Assembly: GCF_004379255.2 (NCBI RefSeq)
Contig: NC_056033.1
Span: forward strand, 5,126,172-5,190,171
Length of the DNA: 64,000 nt
Source: Salvia splendens
Taxonomy: Eukaryota; Streptophyta; Magnoliopsida; Lamiales; Lamiaceae
Direction of reading: 5' to 3'
The notes under the pieces are model-generated. The model did not search any database and had not been told where the DNA came from. It saw only the letters and a list, made by a program, of their open reading frames with translations. The number at the start of each line of letters is the position of its first letter. Position 1 is the stretch's first letter. Positions 1 through 12,942 of the stretch are shown piece after piece. The position numbers and the translations under genes are program-made.

Positions 1-384
1 ATTTTTTGGTTTATTGGTTTTTTTTTTTGGAAGGACTGTTTAAAATATCAAAATATCAGAATCGGTTACTGGGCTCTCAAACTACCCTGTCTCTGCTCTG
101 TTCTTCTCTGTTGTTCTATGTTCTTATTAGTTCCTGTGAAATAGGAAACAAAAAGTTACTGAAATTATTACTACTCATCCGGTATGTTCAGCTCATGTTC
201 AGTTCATGATTTTATTTGCTTATTGTAGCATAATTTCTTAGATATATTTCGAAGTTTAATTTTGCCCTGTCTCATTTTCCCCCATTTGCAAACTCTGAAT
301 TTTTTCACCTGATTATGTCTATGGTTGAATTCTTTCATTTTCTGCATTGTATTTCACATTTATCAGCAGATGTGAACATATAAC
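1..384 (+). other. Upstream/leader region of CAC3
   Basis: T-rich sequence directly before the CAC3 start codon. A pyrimidine-rich tract ending in 'atttatcagcag' at about 359-370 looks like a splice acceptor, so much of this may be an intron in the 5' untranslated region with its first exon outside the window. This is inference; no promoter element could be fixed. Confidence 0.35.
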
Positions 385-3300
385 ATGGCTACGCTATCTC
401 TGATATCCGGCAACTGTGGGAGGGGGAGGGGAGATGGCAATGGCTTGATTTGGCATTTCTCGAATAAGTTTTTGGCTGGTGATGTTCATGGAAGGCTGAG
501 GCTGCGGAATTTTGAAGCTCCGAGGTTAGGAAATCATGGGAGGAATTTTCGAGTGGTGGCTGGTGTTAGGAAGGGGAAGAAGCACGACTATCCATGGCCG
601 GATAACATTGATCCGAATAGCAACGCGCCACTGACATATCTCTCCTACTTCAAGCCTTTGGAGGAGAAGCCTAAACCTGTCACTCTTGCCTTTGAGAAGC
701 CATTGATAGATTTGGAGCAGAAGATCATTGAGGTGGTTGTTGTTGCATTCTTTTAGTGACCCTAGCTAGAATTCAGGTTTTAGTCCTATATTTTTAAGGT
801 TGGTTTTGGGAGTGATGATGATAGTGATTATTTTGTTTCTTGATTTGTACATAGGTTCAAAGAATGGCTAGTGATACTGGATTAGACTTCACCGACCAAA
901 TCAAATCTTTGGAAATGAAGTATGAACAGGTAGGTTTTGGATTTGAACTGACTGATTTGGATGCTGTGCTTTAGTGTCTGGATTCCATTGGTATTGTGTT
1001 TCCTGCCTTTTTTTTTTGCAGGCTTTGAAGGATTTATACACACATTTGACTCCAATCCAACGCCTGAGCATTGCTCGACACCCCAACAGGCCCACCGTGC
1101 TTGATCACATCTTGAACATCACAGAGAAGGTGCATTTCTTGATCTTTAATTTCCTTGCAATGAAACTGCGCTGATGTAAAAAAATGATGGAGACTTAACT
1201 GGATATGTTGTTGAAAAAGTGGGTGGAGCTCCATGGGGATCGCGCAGGTTATGATGATCCAGCCATTGTGGCTGGTATAGGTAGCATAGAGGGCCGGAGC
1301 TACATGTTCATTGGGCACCAGAAGGGACGGAACACCAAGGAGAACATCATGCGCAACTTTGCCATGCCAACCCCCCATGGGTGAGTTCAGATACCACCTT
1401 GTTTCTCCTTAAAACTCGACTACTTACACACCACACAACAATGCAGTTACAGGAAGGCTTTGAGAATGATGAGATATGCTGATCATCACGGATTTCCCAT
1501 TATTACATTTGTTGACACCCCAGGGGCCTTTGCTGATCTGAAATCCGAGGAGCTAGGACAGGTCTTTGGCATGTATACATGTATCTATCTGAATGCGTTT
1601 TTCTGCTACCGATACTGATAAGATTCTTTGTGCAGGGTGAAGCAATAGCCTACAATTTGAGGACAATGTTTGGCCTTAAAGTTCCAATCATCACAGTAGT
1701 GACCGGTGAGGGTGGCTCGGGTGGCGCCCTTGCAATTGCGTGTGCCAACAAGTTGCTAATGCTCGAAAACTCAGCATTCTACGTTGCAAGGTCTAATCAT
1801 GAATTCTGTTGCACTAATTTCTGCTACTTTCTATTATATTAATTGTGATAACTGTGACCTTTGCTACTCATAAGTGACATCTTCTGTCACTCTAAACGTC
1901 CTCCCTTTCTCGTTCTCTCTCATCTCTGCCAGTCCGGAAGCTTGTGCAGCTATATTATGGAAGTCATCCAAGGCAGCTCCTAAGGTATATGATGTTGTAA
2001 ATGACTAAATACCTTTCTTGCGCTAAACTTTTTCACAATTATTATCTGAGTAAAATAAAATTAATTAGGCAGCTGAGAAGCTGAGGATTACTGCTCAAGA
2101 ACATTATAAGCTCAAGATAGCAGATGCGATCATTCCTGTAAGCAACATAGTTCCTATTACGTATTCTTCGAAAAAAAATGAATAAGAGAAGATAGAAAAA
2201 GTGACTAAAATTAAGCAACCAAAATTTCAGGAACCTCTAGGTGGTGCACATGCGGATCCTTTGTGGTCATCTCTGAGGATCAAGGATGCCATTCTCCAGG
2301 AAATGGAGGTAACAAAAATAACCCCTTATGTTTTGGCAGTTTAAATGCTCCAAACGCCCTTCTTGAGCTCGTTGGATGCAGGAGCTGACAAGGATGACGA
2401 CCAAGGAGCTGCTTGAGCACCGGAGGCTCAAGTTCCGGGCCATTGGACTAGGAGGGTTCAAGGAAGACCCTGATCTGGAGCCTGAGAGGAAGCGAAATAT
2501 GAAGGCGTCTGAGGTGGGTGCACTGAGGTTCAAAGACATAGAATCCGAGATTGATGGTCTCAAGAAGACCATACTCGAGGCAAAGGGGCCGTCTGATCCA
2601 ATCACGGTTCAGAAGCTGGAGAAGCTCGAAGAAGATCTTGACAATGAGATGACAAAAGCATTCATCTCAATGGGGTTGGCTGATAAGATTGAGTCCCTCA
2701 ACTTGGAGTTAGCTAGGTCCCCGAATCCTGATAAGGCCCTGAATGAAGATTTGAAGGAGAGGGCAGATGAGATAGTGCAGGAGATCAAGAGGAATCTGGC
2801 GCGCCCTGGCGAATATCTTGTCCTAAAGGGGAAGCTCCAAACAATCGAAATTGCTAACAAGCTCCTTGAGGCGAAGGCTAGCAGTGAGAAGTTGAAGATT
2901 GAGCTTAACCAGAAGCTTTTACCAGAGATCAAGCAAAAATTTGAGGCCTTAAAGAGGGCTAGGGAGAATCTAGCACGCGGTGATGCATTGGACGAGGATC
3001 TTGCATCACAGGTTGAGGAGGCGAAGGAAGAGCTTGAGGAGGTTTTAAGATCGGCCAAGTTGGAGGTTGTTGGAACGACGAAAAGGGAGGCCTTGAATCC
3101 ACTTCATGAAGTGAGAGAGGAGATGGCGAGGCTCGACAGAGAGATCAAGGAGGAAATCAAGAATGTGATTGATAAAAAGGGGCTCGGTTTGAAGATTGAT
3201 GAGCTGAGAGAAGAAGCTGTGAAGGATCCTAATTCAGAGAAAGTGAGGAAGATGGAAGCAGAGATAAGGGAAGAGATTGCAGCTGAACTTGTTGGAAGCC

Positions 3301-3407
3301 CTCTTAGGGAGAGGCTTGAGAGTTTGAGGAGGTTGCAAGGGGGGTCACCCGACATGGGTGTCGTGCAGGAGAACGTTGGCCTCAACAACGGGACTGCTCG
3401 GGTCTAG
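385..3407 (+). CDS. CAC3: Acetyl-CoA carboxylase carboxyltransferase subunit alpha, chloroplastic
   Basis: Ten coding exons with GT-AG introns and consistent phase: 385-732, 855-929, 1022-1129, 1220-1380, 1447-1561, 1636-1790, 1933-1984, 2069-2137, 2231-2308, 2382-3407. They give 728 residues, close to other plant CAC3 proteins. The product is the alpha half of the carboxyltransferase of plastid heteromeric acetyl-CoA carboxylase. It moves the carboxyl group from biotin carrier protein to acetyl-CoA, giving malonyl-CoA for fatty acid synthesis. Its beta partner, accD, is normally plastid-encoded. The first ~55 residues look like a transit peptide. The crotonase-like core spans about residues 115-388 and includes VTGEGGSGG (about 291-299), the oxyanion-hole glycine loop. 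The last exon encodes a long Lys/Glu-rich, probably coiled-coil C-terminal extension typical of plant and absent from bacterial AccA. No frame break is visible. Family assignment is secure; exon edges are read by eye. Confidence 0.96.
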
Positions 3408-3809
3408 TTGATGGAGTGAACGATCTTAGTTATGATACGTGCATCGATGTTTAAGTTTATTACGTATATTGTTGTTGTTGTGTGCGATTTGCGATGTTGC
3501 CATTTCTTGGAAATTTTGTATTAACATGAGTTTTTATGTTTTAAAAAGTTATATTCTGAGAAATTAATTGAACTCGAATGTTTATATTTCCTCGGCCTTT
3601 TTTATTTAAAATGATGGTTGAATACTTGAATGCATCTTTGTGCCTTTTTGGTACATGTTCTTCCAAAATTCCCAACAATTAAATTTTATTCGAATTTGAT
3701 TACACTTAATAATAAATAGATTGAGTCATATAAATAAAAACACTTTTGACGCTTAATAATTTGATGTTTTCATATTTAAAACTTAAAATACTTAAATTTT
3801 AACAACTTA
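3408..3809. other. CAC3 3' UTR and AT-rich spacer
   Basis: It contains the probable CAC3 3' untranslated region (GT-rich tract at about 3465-3485) followed by AT-rich spacer up to the Harbinger element. No gene is seen. Confidence 0.5.
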
Positions 3810-5145
3810 GAGTATCCCCAACGGTGCTCATGGGGAAGGACGCCGTCTGTGCCGACGCCGCGGCACGCTGTTGTCCGCCGCTGCACTCTCGCTGACGGCT
3901 CGGCGCTGCTCGATGTATCGAGCACGTCCGTGCCGCTGAGCAGGGCGACATGGCGCGTTCTCATTCGCCAACGGCTTAGCCGTTGCAATTTCTATTTTTT
4001 TTAAAATCAAAAATAGTATTAAAAATTAAAAAATATATATTTTCGGATTTCCAAAAATATAGTCGTTTTATTACCGTTTTTATAAAAAAATTAAATTTGT
4101 TTAAAAAAATTTTAATTCCAAAATCATCTATAAATACACACATTCATCATCCACTTTTCACATCAAATTATCTCTCATTCATATTTTCTCATACAACTCA
4201 TCTACATCGTCCTCTCTCACTCATACCCTCTCTAAACAATGACTTGAACGTGCTCTATTCTTCACCACTCTTCAATGATATTTTGAATGGTGTAGCACCG
4301 GTGATCAACTTCACCGTCAACGGAAATCCATACTACATGGGTTAATATCTCGTCGATGGTATCTACCCAAGGTGGTCGACTTTCGTAAAGACGCTAACAA
4401 TCTGCAAGACCCGAGACGGGTTCTTTATGCGCAGCGTCAAGAGGCTGCTCGGAAAGACGTTGAAAGAGCTTTTGGGGTCCTTCAAGGCCGATTCAACATT
4501 GTGAAGACCCCGTCTCGGTTGTAGTACGTTAAGAATATTGTCGATATCATGTACACATGTATTATCTTGCACAACATGATTATAGCTGACAAAGGACCGG
4601 TGACGACTAACTTTAACGACGAGGATGAAGCCGGAAGCTCAGCCGCAAGGTCTCCCCCACGCCGAGGTATGCATACGACGGTGCGCGAGAGGATACAAAC
4701 AAGACACACAGAACGTGATACCAAAACCCACACTGAGCTACAAGATGACTTAAGCAAACATATTTGGGAGAAATTCGGCAACGAGTAGTGGGTTTTTTTA
4801 ATTTTTATGAATTTAATTATGTAATTTTTAATTTTTAGGATTTAAATTATGTAATTTTTATTTTTTTAGACTTTATTATGAAATTTTTTATTTTTAAGCT
4901 TTTAATTATGTAATTTTTAATTTTTAGTAATTAGTAATAGTATTTTGGATATTTTTAATGCATTTTAATATGGTGGAAATATTTTTATTTAAATTGAATA
5001 ATAGAATAGTGGGACCTTGAGCATGTTTTTGCGAAAAAACATGAATGGGGTGTTATGGGCTCTTGGGGAAGAGCATGGAGTAAAAAATTAATAAATGTGG
5101 GACCGGAACCACAACCATGCTCTTTGAGCATGGTTGGGGATGCTC
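3810..5145 (+). mobile_element. PIF/Harbinger element, defective
   Basis: The element is bounded by inverted ends, GAGTATCCCCAACGGTGCTC at the left and the complement of GAGCATCCCCAACCATGCTC at the right. It is flanked by the 3-bp duplication TTA (3807-3809 and 5146-5148), the Harbinger signature. It is 1336 bp long. It holds a decayed fragment of the HARBI1-like DDE transposase and the GC-rich left arm typical of the family. Internal deletion and stop codons make it non-autonomous. Confidence 0.85.
4270..4788 (+). pseudogene. HARBI1-like transposase remnant
   Basis: Only the C-terminal third of a PIF/Harbinger DDE endonuclease is left. Translation shows the conserved blocks PVINFTVNGNPYYMG, DGIYPRWSTFVKT, ARKDVERAFGVLQGRF and MYTCIILHNMII. 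There is an in-frame TAA at about 4343, a frameshift near 4405 and a TAG at about 4522. The catalytic-type Glu of DVERAF is present, but both upstream Asp blocks are gone. The last stretch (4549-4788) is open. The product cannot be active. Confidence 0.88.
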
Positions 5146-5530
5146 TTAAAGGCTTAATTCCTTTGCCAAAAAAAGCTTAATTTATAAAGTGTAGGGGATC
5201 GTGTTTAATAACCTCAAAGTATAGACCCATTTCAGCAAATAAGTAAATATCTATCTCGCCCTAGAGTGGTCACATCTATGTAGACTTCTCATTACTCTGT
5301 TTCAACGCTCGTTTTCTAAGCCCTAGCTTCAAAAATCTCAAGATTAATTCCTCAATTTAACCTCAATTTACATTCTGGTAGTTTTTAGAACCTTTTGTAA
5401 CGTAGATCGTTCTGTAGGTTGAGGTTCTGTACAAATTTCTTAGCAATTCGTAGATTTGTACGTTAATTTTGCCGATTTATTTTGTCGTGTGGTTAAATTT
5501 CTATCCATTAGCTACCACTAGGACCGTGCG

Positions 5531-8500
5531 ATGAGTTCACGTGCGAGATACCCGCCGCCGGGTATGGGCGGAGGCAGAGGAGGCTCCGGCGGAGGTGGAA
5601 TGAACCAGTACGGTGGAGGTGGAATGAACCAGTACGGCGGTGCAAACCCTAATTTTCAACCTAGATTTTACAATCAACAGTATGTGCAGAGGAGTCAAAC
5701 GCAGAACTTTCAGAATAATCAATCGATGCAAAACCCTAATCAATCGATGCAAAACCCTCAGCCGCAGCAATGGCTGCGCAGAACGCCGCCAGCGGACTCC
5801 TCCGCTGATGAGGTTGAGAAGACTGTACAGTCAGAGGCTATTGATTCGAGGTCAAAAAAATTGTATTAGTTTCGCTTGAGATTTTGAATGATCATCAGTT
5901 GATACTAAACATATGCCAGTGTCGAGGTTTGTTGTTAATGATGTGTAGGAAATAACTAAATGAATAATCTCGGAAGATCGACTTGCTAGAGATGCTCATA
6001 TGCTCTGTAGCATGTATTTGGTCACATATCTTTTTTAGCTCGGGTCATTTCCTTGGTTTTTCCCACATTTCTATATGTTGGTATTCTTCTATAATTTATG
6101 CATCGTTTTATTTAAGTTGGCTTTTTTTCTGAATCAGTTCGCAAGATTGGAAAGAACGATTGAAGTTACCCCCACCAGACACCCGATATAGGACTGAGGT
6201 AAGGTTTGTGATATTGCATTGTATGGTTAATGTATTGTTGGAATTGGTAATGTTTCTTCCACATGAAGCTCTCACAGAGTCAAGAGTCATGTGTGCGTGC
6301 TTACTCTCATTTGACAATATGTTTGTGTGTAAAGTTGGTTGTTTTCTACTGGCACTTTTATGATGTCACTGCTTATTTCAATCCTCTCGAGTAATAACAC
6401 CATAGAGGTTGGCTTACACCAAGACTAGTTATGGGCTGGATCATGACATGATCATAAACCTATAACACTACCTTAATGATTTCCTCACTCTTTTACACAA
6501 TCTACCTGGTGTTGCCATCTTTTCAAATTATATAGCTTGTCTGTTTGGAGATATAACTTGCTGCCACTTTATCTTGGCTGAGTGTAATTAAAAAATAGAA
6601 GTGTGTTGGCTGAACAAAAAAATTTGTACTGTATATCTTTAACTGAGCAAGTTTGAGATGGATATTGTTGTTAAGTTTAAGGTTCTAGGTTATGGCTTAT
6701 ACGTGTATATTTTGCCATTTATTTCAGCATGTTGTTACTGTAGTGCTGCATCACTAGTATCCTTATTGCTGTTTTTTTTGTCTTTAAGGATGTTACAGCT
6801 ACCAAGGGAAATGAATTTGAAGACTACTTTTTGAAGCGTGAGCTACTAATGGGAATATATGAGAAGGGTTTTGAAAGACCATCTCCTATCCAAGAGGAGA
6901 GTATTCCTATTGTTCTCACGGGAAGTGATATATTGGCCAGAGCCAAAAATGGAACTGGGAAAACGGCTGCCTTTTGTATTCCTGCTTTGGAGAAAATTGA
7001 TCAAGATAAGAACTGTATTCAAGGTTTGACTCGCACTGTTTGGTTTCCTGCAAATGTATATGGCCTTGTCTCTAGGACCAAGGGTATTTTAACTTTCTGC
7101 TCTCTAACTGAGCACAAGAGAAATGTGGTGTATGGATTTATAATTTGTATTTTCCTGTAGTGTATCAGTTGTTGCAAATAAAATGTTAAGATGCATGAAG
7201 ATGGATAGTGAATATGTGCAATTTCTTTTTAAGTCTTTCTTAATACTGCATATGTCATTCATGGAATCATGGGCTACACTAGATCCCTCTTTTAGCAGCT
7301 AATTATTTCATAAGACCATTTTGGCATTTAAATTTACCTTTATTAATGCATAATTGCATATACTACCTTCCAATGTATATACTAAGTCATGCCAGTTTCC
7401 ATATGCATAATCAATCTTCAGTGAGCTTTAGTTATATTTTCTCAATATTTGATTTTAAGCTGTTTTTTACGCTTTTTCTTGTTTGCAGCTGTTATTCTTG
7501 TCCCAACCAGAGAATTGGCTCTTCAAACGTCACAAGTATGTAAAGAACTTGGGAAGCACGTGCAAATTGAAGTCATGGCTACTACCGGTGGAACTAGCCT
7601 AAAGGATGACATAATGCGGCTGTATCAGCCAGTTCATTTACTTGTTGGGACTCCTGGAAGAATCCTTGATCTTTCTAGAAAAGGGGTTTGCCACTTGGAT
7701 GAGTGCAATATGCTTATAATGGATGAGGTCTGTATTCTAGGAATATTTTTAACTGTTATTTGACCATGCATTTTGAATTGGAATAATTATTATCTTCTTG
7801 GTTTTGGGTTTTGTTGCTACATTTTCACTGCAAAGAGCATCTCCAACCATTTATATCAATCTCAAACCCATTTCAGCGTCAATGTCACATCAAATAGTGA
7901 TTTTACTCCAGCCATTTACACCAAACTCAAACTTAAACATAATATTCTCTATCCACTAACTTTTTTAGAGTCAAAATCTCAAAAAGTGATTTGCGTATGT
8001 TGTAGTGTAAACCCAAAAATAGGTACTTATTTGTCAAAAATCCAAAATGAGATGGGTTTTGAGGTACCATTGGAGCTATTTTCTTACTATATTTTGGGTT
8101 TAGGAGTATCATTGGAGGTATTTTGTTCTGTCATTGTAACATTTCAAGTGATATGATTATCGGCATGTATAAAGTGTGTACTCTTACCCTTGTGCTAATA
8201 TCTTTCAGGCAGATAAGCTTTTGTCTCCAGAGTTTCAGCCTTCTATCGAGGAGTTAATTAGCTTCTTGCCTACAAATCGTCAGATCCTTATGTTCTCCGC
8301 CACATTCCCTGTCACTGTAAAAAACTTCAAAGATCGATACCTACGTAGGCCCTATATCATCAACCTCATGGACGAGCTAACCCTGAAGGGTATAACCCAA
8401 TTTTATGCTTTTGTGGAAGAAAGGCAGAAAGTTCACTGCCTCAACACACTCTTTTCCAAGGTTCTAATCTTATTTATGTATGCACATATACATATATTAC

Positions 8501-9624
8501 ATAGTTATAAAGACATGTTTGTAATTACATGTTTCTCGAACTTGACTAGTTTATCATTTTTGCAAACAGCTTCAAATTAACCAGTCAATCATTTTCTGCA
8601 ATTCCGTGAATAGAGTTGAGCTTCTTGCCAAGAAAATCACTGAACTTGGGTATTCATGTTTCTATATTCATGCTAAAATGCTCCAAGATCATCGCAACAG
8701 AGTATTCCATGACTTCCGTAATGGTGCCTGCAGAAATCTAGTTTGCACTGGTTTGTTTTTGGACCTCAGTTTTCTGGATTCTTCTAGTCAGTTTTATTTT
8801 ACCTGAAATCATGTTTACCTTATCTATTCTGTTGATGATCATGTCAAAATACTACTACCTCCGTCCCTGAAAGTTTGTCCCATTTTTCCATTTCCGTCCG
8901 TCCCCAAAGTTTGTCCCATTTCACTTTTACCATTTTTGGTAGTGGACCCCATATTCCACTAACTTATTCCTACTCACATTTTATTATAAATCTAATATAT
9001 AAAAGTAGGACCCACAATCCACTAACTTTTTCAACTCACTTTCCATTACATTTCTTAAAACCCGTGCCGGATCAAAGTGTGCCAATATTTGGGCACGGAG
9101 GTAGTATTTTTTATCTTGTTATGTAACCTTATTACTGATGCAATAATTTTTTATGGAAGAACATATTGCAGATGTGCTTAGAATATTAATACTTTTTCTC
9201 TTTGTGTGTAGATTTATTTACAAGAGGTATAGATATTCAAGCAGTTAATGTCGTCATCAATTTTGACTTCCCTAAGAATTCAGAAACGTATTTACATCGG
9301 GTATGTTGATTCTTTTAGTTTTTGTCCGCACAAATATGTTCTATATCGATTTACCTTATTGCTATTCTTGCTATATGCCAGGTTGGTCGATCTGGAAGGT
9401 TTGGGCACCTTGGTTTAGCTGTGAATCTGATCACATATGAGGATCGGTTCAATCTGTATGATATCATTTCTCAGTTATCTTGAACTAGTTTACCAGGTCA
9501 TATTTTTAGAGAGATCTTTCTCTAAATAATTCCATCACTTTTCAGGTATAGAATTGAGCAAGAACTAGGGACTGAGATAAAGCAGATCCCTCCACATATA
9601 GATCAAGGTATATACTGTCTGTGA
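5531..9624 (+). CDS. RH8: DEAD-box ATP-dependent RNA helicase, DHH1/DDX6 type (RH6/RH8/RH12-like)
   Basis: Nine coding exons: 5531-5850, 6138-6198, 6789-7023, 7489-7727, 8209-8460, 8570-8750, 9212-9300, 9382-9455, 9546-9624, giving 509 residues. The N-terminus is Gly/Asn/Gln-rich (disordered, with repeated [10 protein letters not shown] and NQSMQNP units). Then come [11 protein letters not shown] and a complete helicase core: Q motif (GFERPSPIQ), AKNGTGKT (about 179-186), [16 protein letters not shown] split over exons 4/5 (284-287), [11 protein letters not shown] and [10 protein letters not shown] split over exons 7/8 (about 458-467). The family works in cytoplasmic P-bodies and stress granules in mRNA decapping and translational repression. 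Exon 9 reads straight through a possible donor GT to end in GIYCL, close to the family's usual AIYCQ. An alternative is splicing to about 9787, giving a longer unrelated tail. Introns 4 and 6 hold MITEs. The symbol could equally be RH6 or RH12. Confidence 0.93.
7835..8122. mobile_element. Possible MITE in helicase intron 4
   Basis: The insert begins 'gagcatctccaacc' and ends with an imperfect complement 'tcattggaggtatttt', with internal mirrored 'aaacccat' blocks. It resembles eudicot MITEs that start GAGCATCTCCAA. Ends and target duplication are not exact, so the boundaries are approximate. Confidence 0.4.
8855..9104. mobile_element. Stowaway-like MITE in helicase intron 6
   Basis: The ends CTACCTCCGTCC (left) and CACGGAGGTAG (right) are complementary and flanked by TA, the Tc1/Mariner Stowaway signature. 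The element is about 250 bp, AT-rich and non-coding. Confidence 0.8.
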
Positions 9625-10616
9625 GATGTGGCAGAATTGGTTTTCATGGTTGGAATGGGGTGAAGCTGGTGAGTAATCAATCAAACCTATGTTATATTTT
9701 TCTACTTGAGATTATCTGCAAATGTCTGTACTTATGCAAACATACCTGTTTCTGTCGTATTGATTGCCATCGTCTGTCTATGGCAGCAACATATGTCGTC
9801 TTGCTATATAGCAGCAACATTTGTCCCACTATGGAGGTTGCACGTTCAATCAATTGCCCATCGCGGATTTATCCAAGATCGTATCTTGTTATTGGTCACA
9901 AAAAGACTTGCTTAAAAGTTTGAGCTCTATGTGAGGACCTTCTTTTCTGTACGTTCAAATCCCTAATAAAAATATTTGCTTCGTCTCTGTCTACAACGTT
10001 ACTGGTTATTTTTCTTAATCGGTAGTATTTCTTTTCTTGTTTTTCCATATTAATTTTTGTGAGTTCATCTTTTCCATTTCATCTGTTTTTGTTTTATTTT
10101 GCGGTCATATTCAATGGTAAATGTTTTTAGGCCAATAAAAATGGAGTATTTGCTTTATCTCAGTGCATATGTACATGCGCTTTATTCAGAGTTGAGTGTG
10201 GTTAGAAAAAAGGAATAGGAGATGCAAGAGGAATAATAATTGAACATGAATTAGAATAGAGAAAAGATGAATACTATATTTATTACCGTAGTTAAGATTT
10301 GATGTTTAGATAGAAATATTTATTACTATTACATTACTTTTTTTATTTTAAGATATACGGATTTAAGTTAATTAAGAGAAAAAATGTTAATGAGACGTAT
10401 AACCACAAATTAAGGAGAGTGCTTTAATAAGTAATCAAATTATATAATGGTGCAAAAGTAATAAGAGTGAACAATTAAAATCGAACATGAATGAGTCTTG
10501 GATTTGATGTTGACATAGATCTACCATAAAGTCATACTCCACAACTTATTAGCAAAAGTCGAAAGACGACGAGGAGTTATTGAATTATTACAATCACAAA
10601 CATCTCAAACAAAAAA
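9625..10616. other. Helicase 3' region and intergenic spacer
   Basis: The helicase 3' untranslated region probably ends after 'aataaaa' near 9965 or 10136. The remainder is AT-rich and leads tail-to-tail into the minus-strand universal stress protein gene. Nothing else is recognised. Confidence 0.5.
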
Positions 10617-11690
10617 TCACTTGTGGAAGTCGGGATCCTTCACTATAGTGACTGGGCAGGTTGCAGTTGAAATCACGTAGTTCGTCACGCTTCCCAGAAT
10701 TATCCTATTCATCCACAATTAAATAATAAATCTAAAGAAAAAGAAATCTGTTCAATTCAATTCTTCAAGAATACTATGAGAATAATGTGTAGGTGTTAGC
10801 TTAGCTGTATTATGGTATTAAATGCGTGCATTCATTTATTTTATTTGAAAAGAAAATTGTTTTCAATTTGGTAACGACTAAGAATCGTGTAATTCCACTT
10901 GTTTTAGGCCTAATTTTGTAATTATCAGCCTAAAATATCCAAATTTTTACTTCCACCTACTAAAGGAGAAACGTAAAGCTGAAACCACCGATTTTCATCA
11001 GTAGATTAATTTTAATTTGAAACTCGGGACAATTTATTAAAATTTCCCAAGCTAAATCATAGGAGTAGTAAATAAAAAGAAAAATACCTCTTGATGGTGC
11101 TGAGGCCCCTGCTGCCCATAACCAATGAATCAAGCTTCATATCTTCAGCAGCTTCGCAGATCTTTTCCCTCGCGTCTCCCCAAAACAACTTCGTCACCAC
11201 AGTTATCTAATCAATTCATCAAACACGCATCATTAGCAAAAATCAACTACTGACAACTTCAAAAAAAAATTAGACAGATAGAGAGAGTGATAACCTCTTT
11301 CTGCCTAGTTGCAGTGTCCAGCATATCGAGAAGTTCGATATCAGTAGGCACATCGTACTTCTTCATCACCTCAGGCAAACGAAACTCCGACAACGGAATC
11401 AGAGCTACAATTTCACCCCGATAAAAAAACACAATTCATGAGGAAAAGAGTCGAAATCGAAGTATATATACGAGCATCGCGACGATCTAAGATCGGAGAA
11501 TCGAAGGAAGCTTACGAGAACCGGATTCCGTCCAGAGTTTGTTGCGCGATTCATCGGAGGAGTGAGATTTGATGTGGATGATGTAGAATGTGTCGCCTTT
11601 GTCGGCGAGATTGTCGATCGACCACTGCAGCGCCGCCTTGCTGCTCTTGGAGAAATCCATCGCCACTCCGATTTTCCTGTCTTTCACCAT
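10617..11690 (-). CDS. Universal stress protein (USP, UspA domain)
   Basis: Four minus-strand exons: 11690-11516, 11404-11295, 11206-11088, 10704-10617. Phases match and give 163 residues, the usual size for a single-domain plant USP. The start [14 protein letters not shown] is preferred over an upstream in-frame ATG at 11846 because it matches the domain's first strand. The C-terminal part contains MGSRG...ILGSV, which fits the ATP-binding G-x2-G-x9-G(S/T) pattern of the ATP-binding USP class. The family is cytosolic and is tied to stress responses; the exact role of this member cannot be read from sequence. It is convergent with the helicase gene. Confidence 0.92.
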
Positions 11691-12804
11691 TTTTCTCTCT
11701 CTAGATTTGGTTGGTAGTATGAAATGAGGAAGGGAAGAGCACAACCGTTGCGTGAGCAAACCAAAAAGCTTAATAAGCAGATTTATAAGTGTGGACTCGA
11801 CTTTCAGAAGGGAATACCGTGTGCTCAACTCATGGTAATTACTCACTAATTAATGTCATTTTCATTAATATTATATGCAGATAAGGAAGCATCTCTCTAA
11901 ATGGAGGCGTGTGGGGCCACTTTTAATATTTCTTTATGTATATTTTAATAATTGTATAGCATAATTATATACAGTATTTTTTTTAAATATAATTATTTAA
12001 TTACCGAAATTTGACAAATTGGAATTTGTCTCATGGTGAATAAGTGATAATCTCACAACTAATTGATTTATTTTTCTTTTGTTTTCTTATTTGTTCTGGT
12101 ATTAAAAAGTAAGAAAATTTAATAAAATAAATATTTTACTGTTTTTAATTTTAATATCAAATGAAACTTCCATAAGAAAATTGTGTTTATAAGCCAAAAT
12201 ACTGTGAAAAATACACCTTCTATTAAATATTCATATTTTTCTTTTTGAGATATTTATAATTAAATATATTATATTACTAATTATTTAAAATAAAAATAAA
12301 ATGAGACTTATGTTTGACGAAAAAAACTGAAATTATAAAAGTGACTTCTATTGTCGATAACTTTTTATATTTGAAATGATATATCCACCGAAAGTGCTCG
12401 ATAAATCTATTTTCTCACCAGCATTACTGACTAGCATTACGACGAAGCATTTGTTGAGCACAATTTGTGCTCGAAAAGTGCTGGCATATCCCGTTTTATT
12501 GAAAACTTTGGTACTTAGTAAACACAATACTCTGAACCACTTTTTTTCTTTATTTTTCTCATAGTATTTTGCATTAAAGATCATATCTTTTACTATCAAA
12601 ACTATTACTAGTGGACGGTTGATCTCACTATTGCTTATGACTCGAGATCATGTATATTTTGTTTGGTTGCACTTTCTGTCAAAAATTTCTCATGTGACAA
12701 TGTATTTCAGTTAATCTTAAAAAGTGCTAAGATGATATTGTGTTTCAGGTTTATTCATCTTAACTCCATCTTTGTAACTAAATAAATTAAAAAGATATTT
12801 AATA

Positions 12805-12942
12805 CTCCATCCGTCCGCAAAATGTTGTCCATGTTTGACTCAGCACGAGTTTTAAAAAATGTGAAGAAAAGTGAGTGGAAAAAGTTAGTGGAGTATAAGC
12901 CCCACATTTATATATTAGTGACTATTTCACGGACAGAGTGAG
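12805..12942. mobile_element. Stowaway-like MITE
   Basis: Left end CTCCATCCGTCCGCAAAATG and right end 'cacggacagagtgag' are imperfect complements, flanked by TA (12803-12804 and 12943-12944). About 138 bp, non-coding. Confidence 0.7.

Noticed and set aside
2609..3388. Long minus-strand Ser-rich frames opposite CAC3 exon 10
   Set aside because: They are shadows of the Lys/Glu-rich coding strand, whose splice structure and homology are clear.
7449..7763. Separate small helicase-like genes suggested by isolated open stretches
   Set aside because: They are exons of the one DEAD-box gene; phases and motif order join perfectly from 5531 to 9624.
11691..11846. Upstream in-frame ATG that would extend the universal stress protein by 52 residues
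   Set aside because: The extension is leader-like and not part of the USP fold. The start [14 protein letters not shown] matches the family's first strand.
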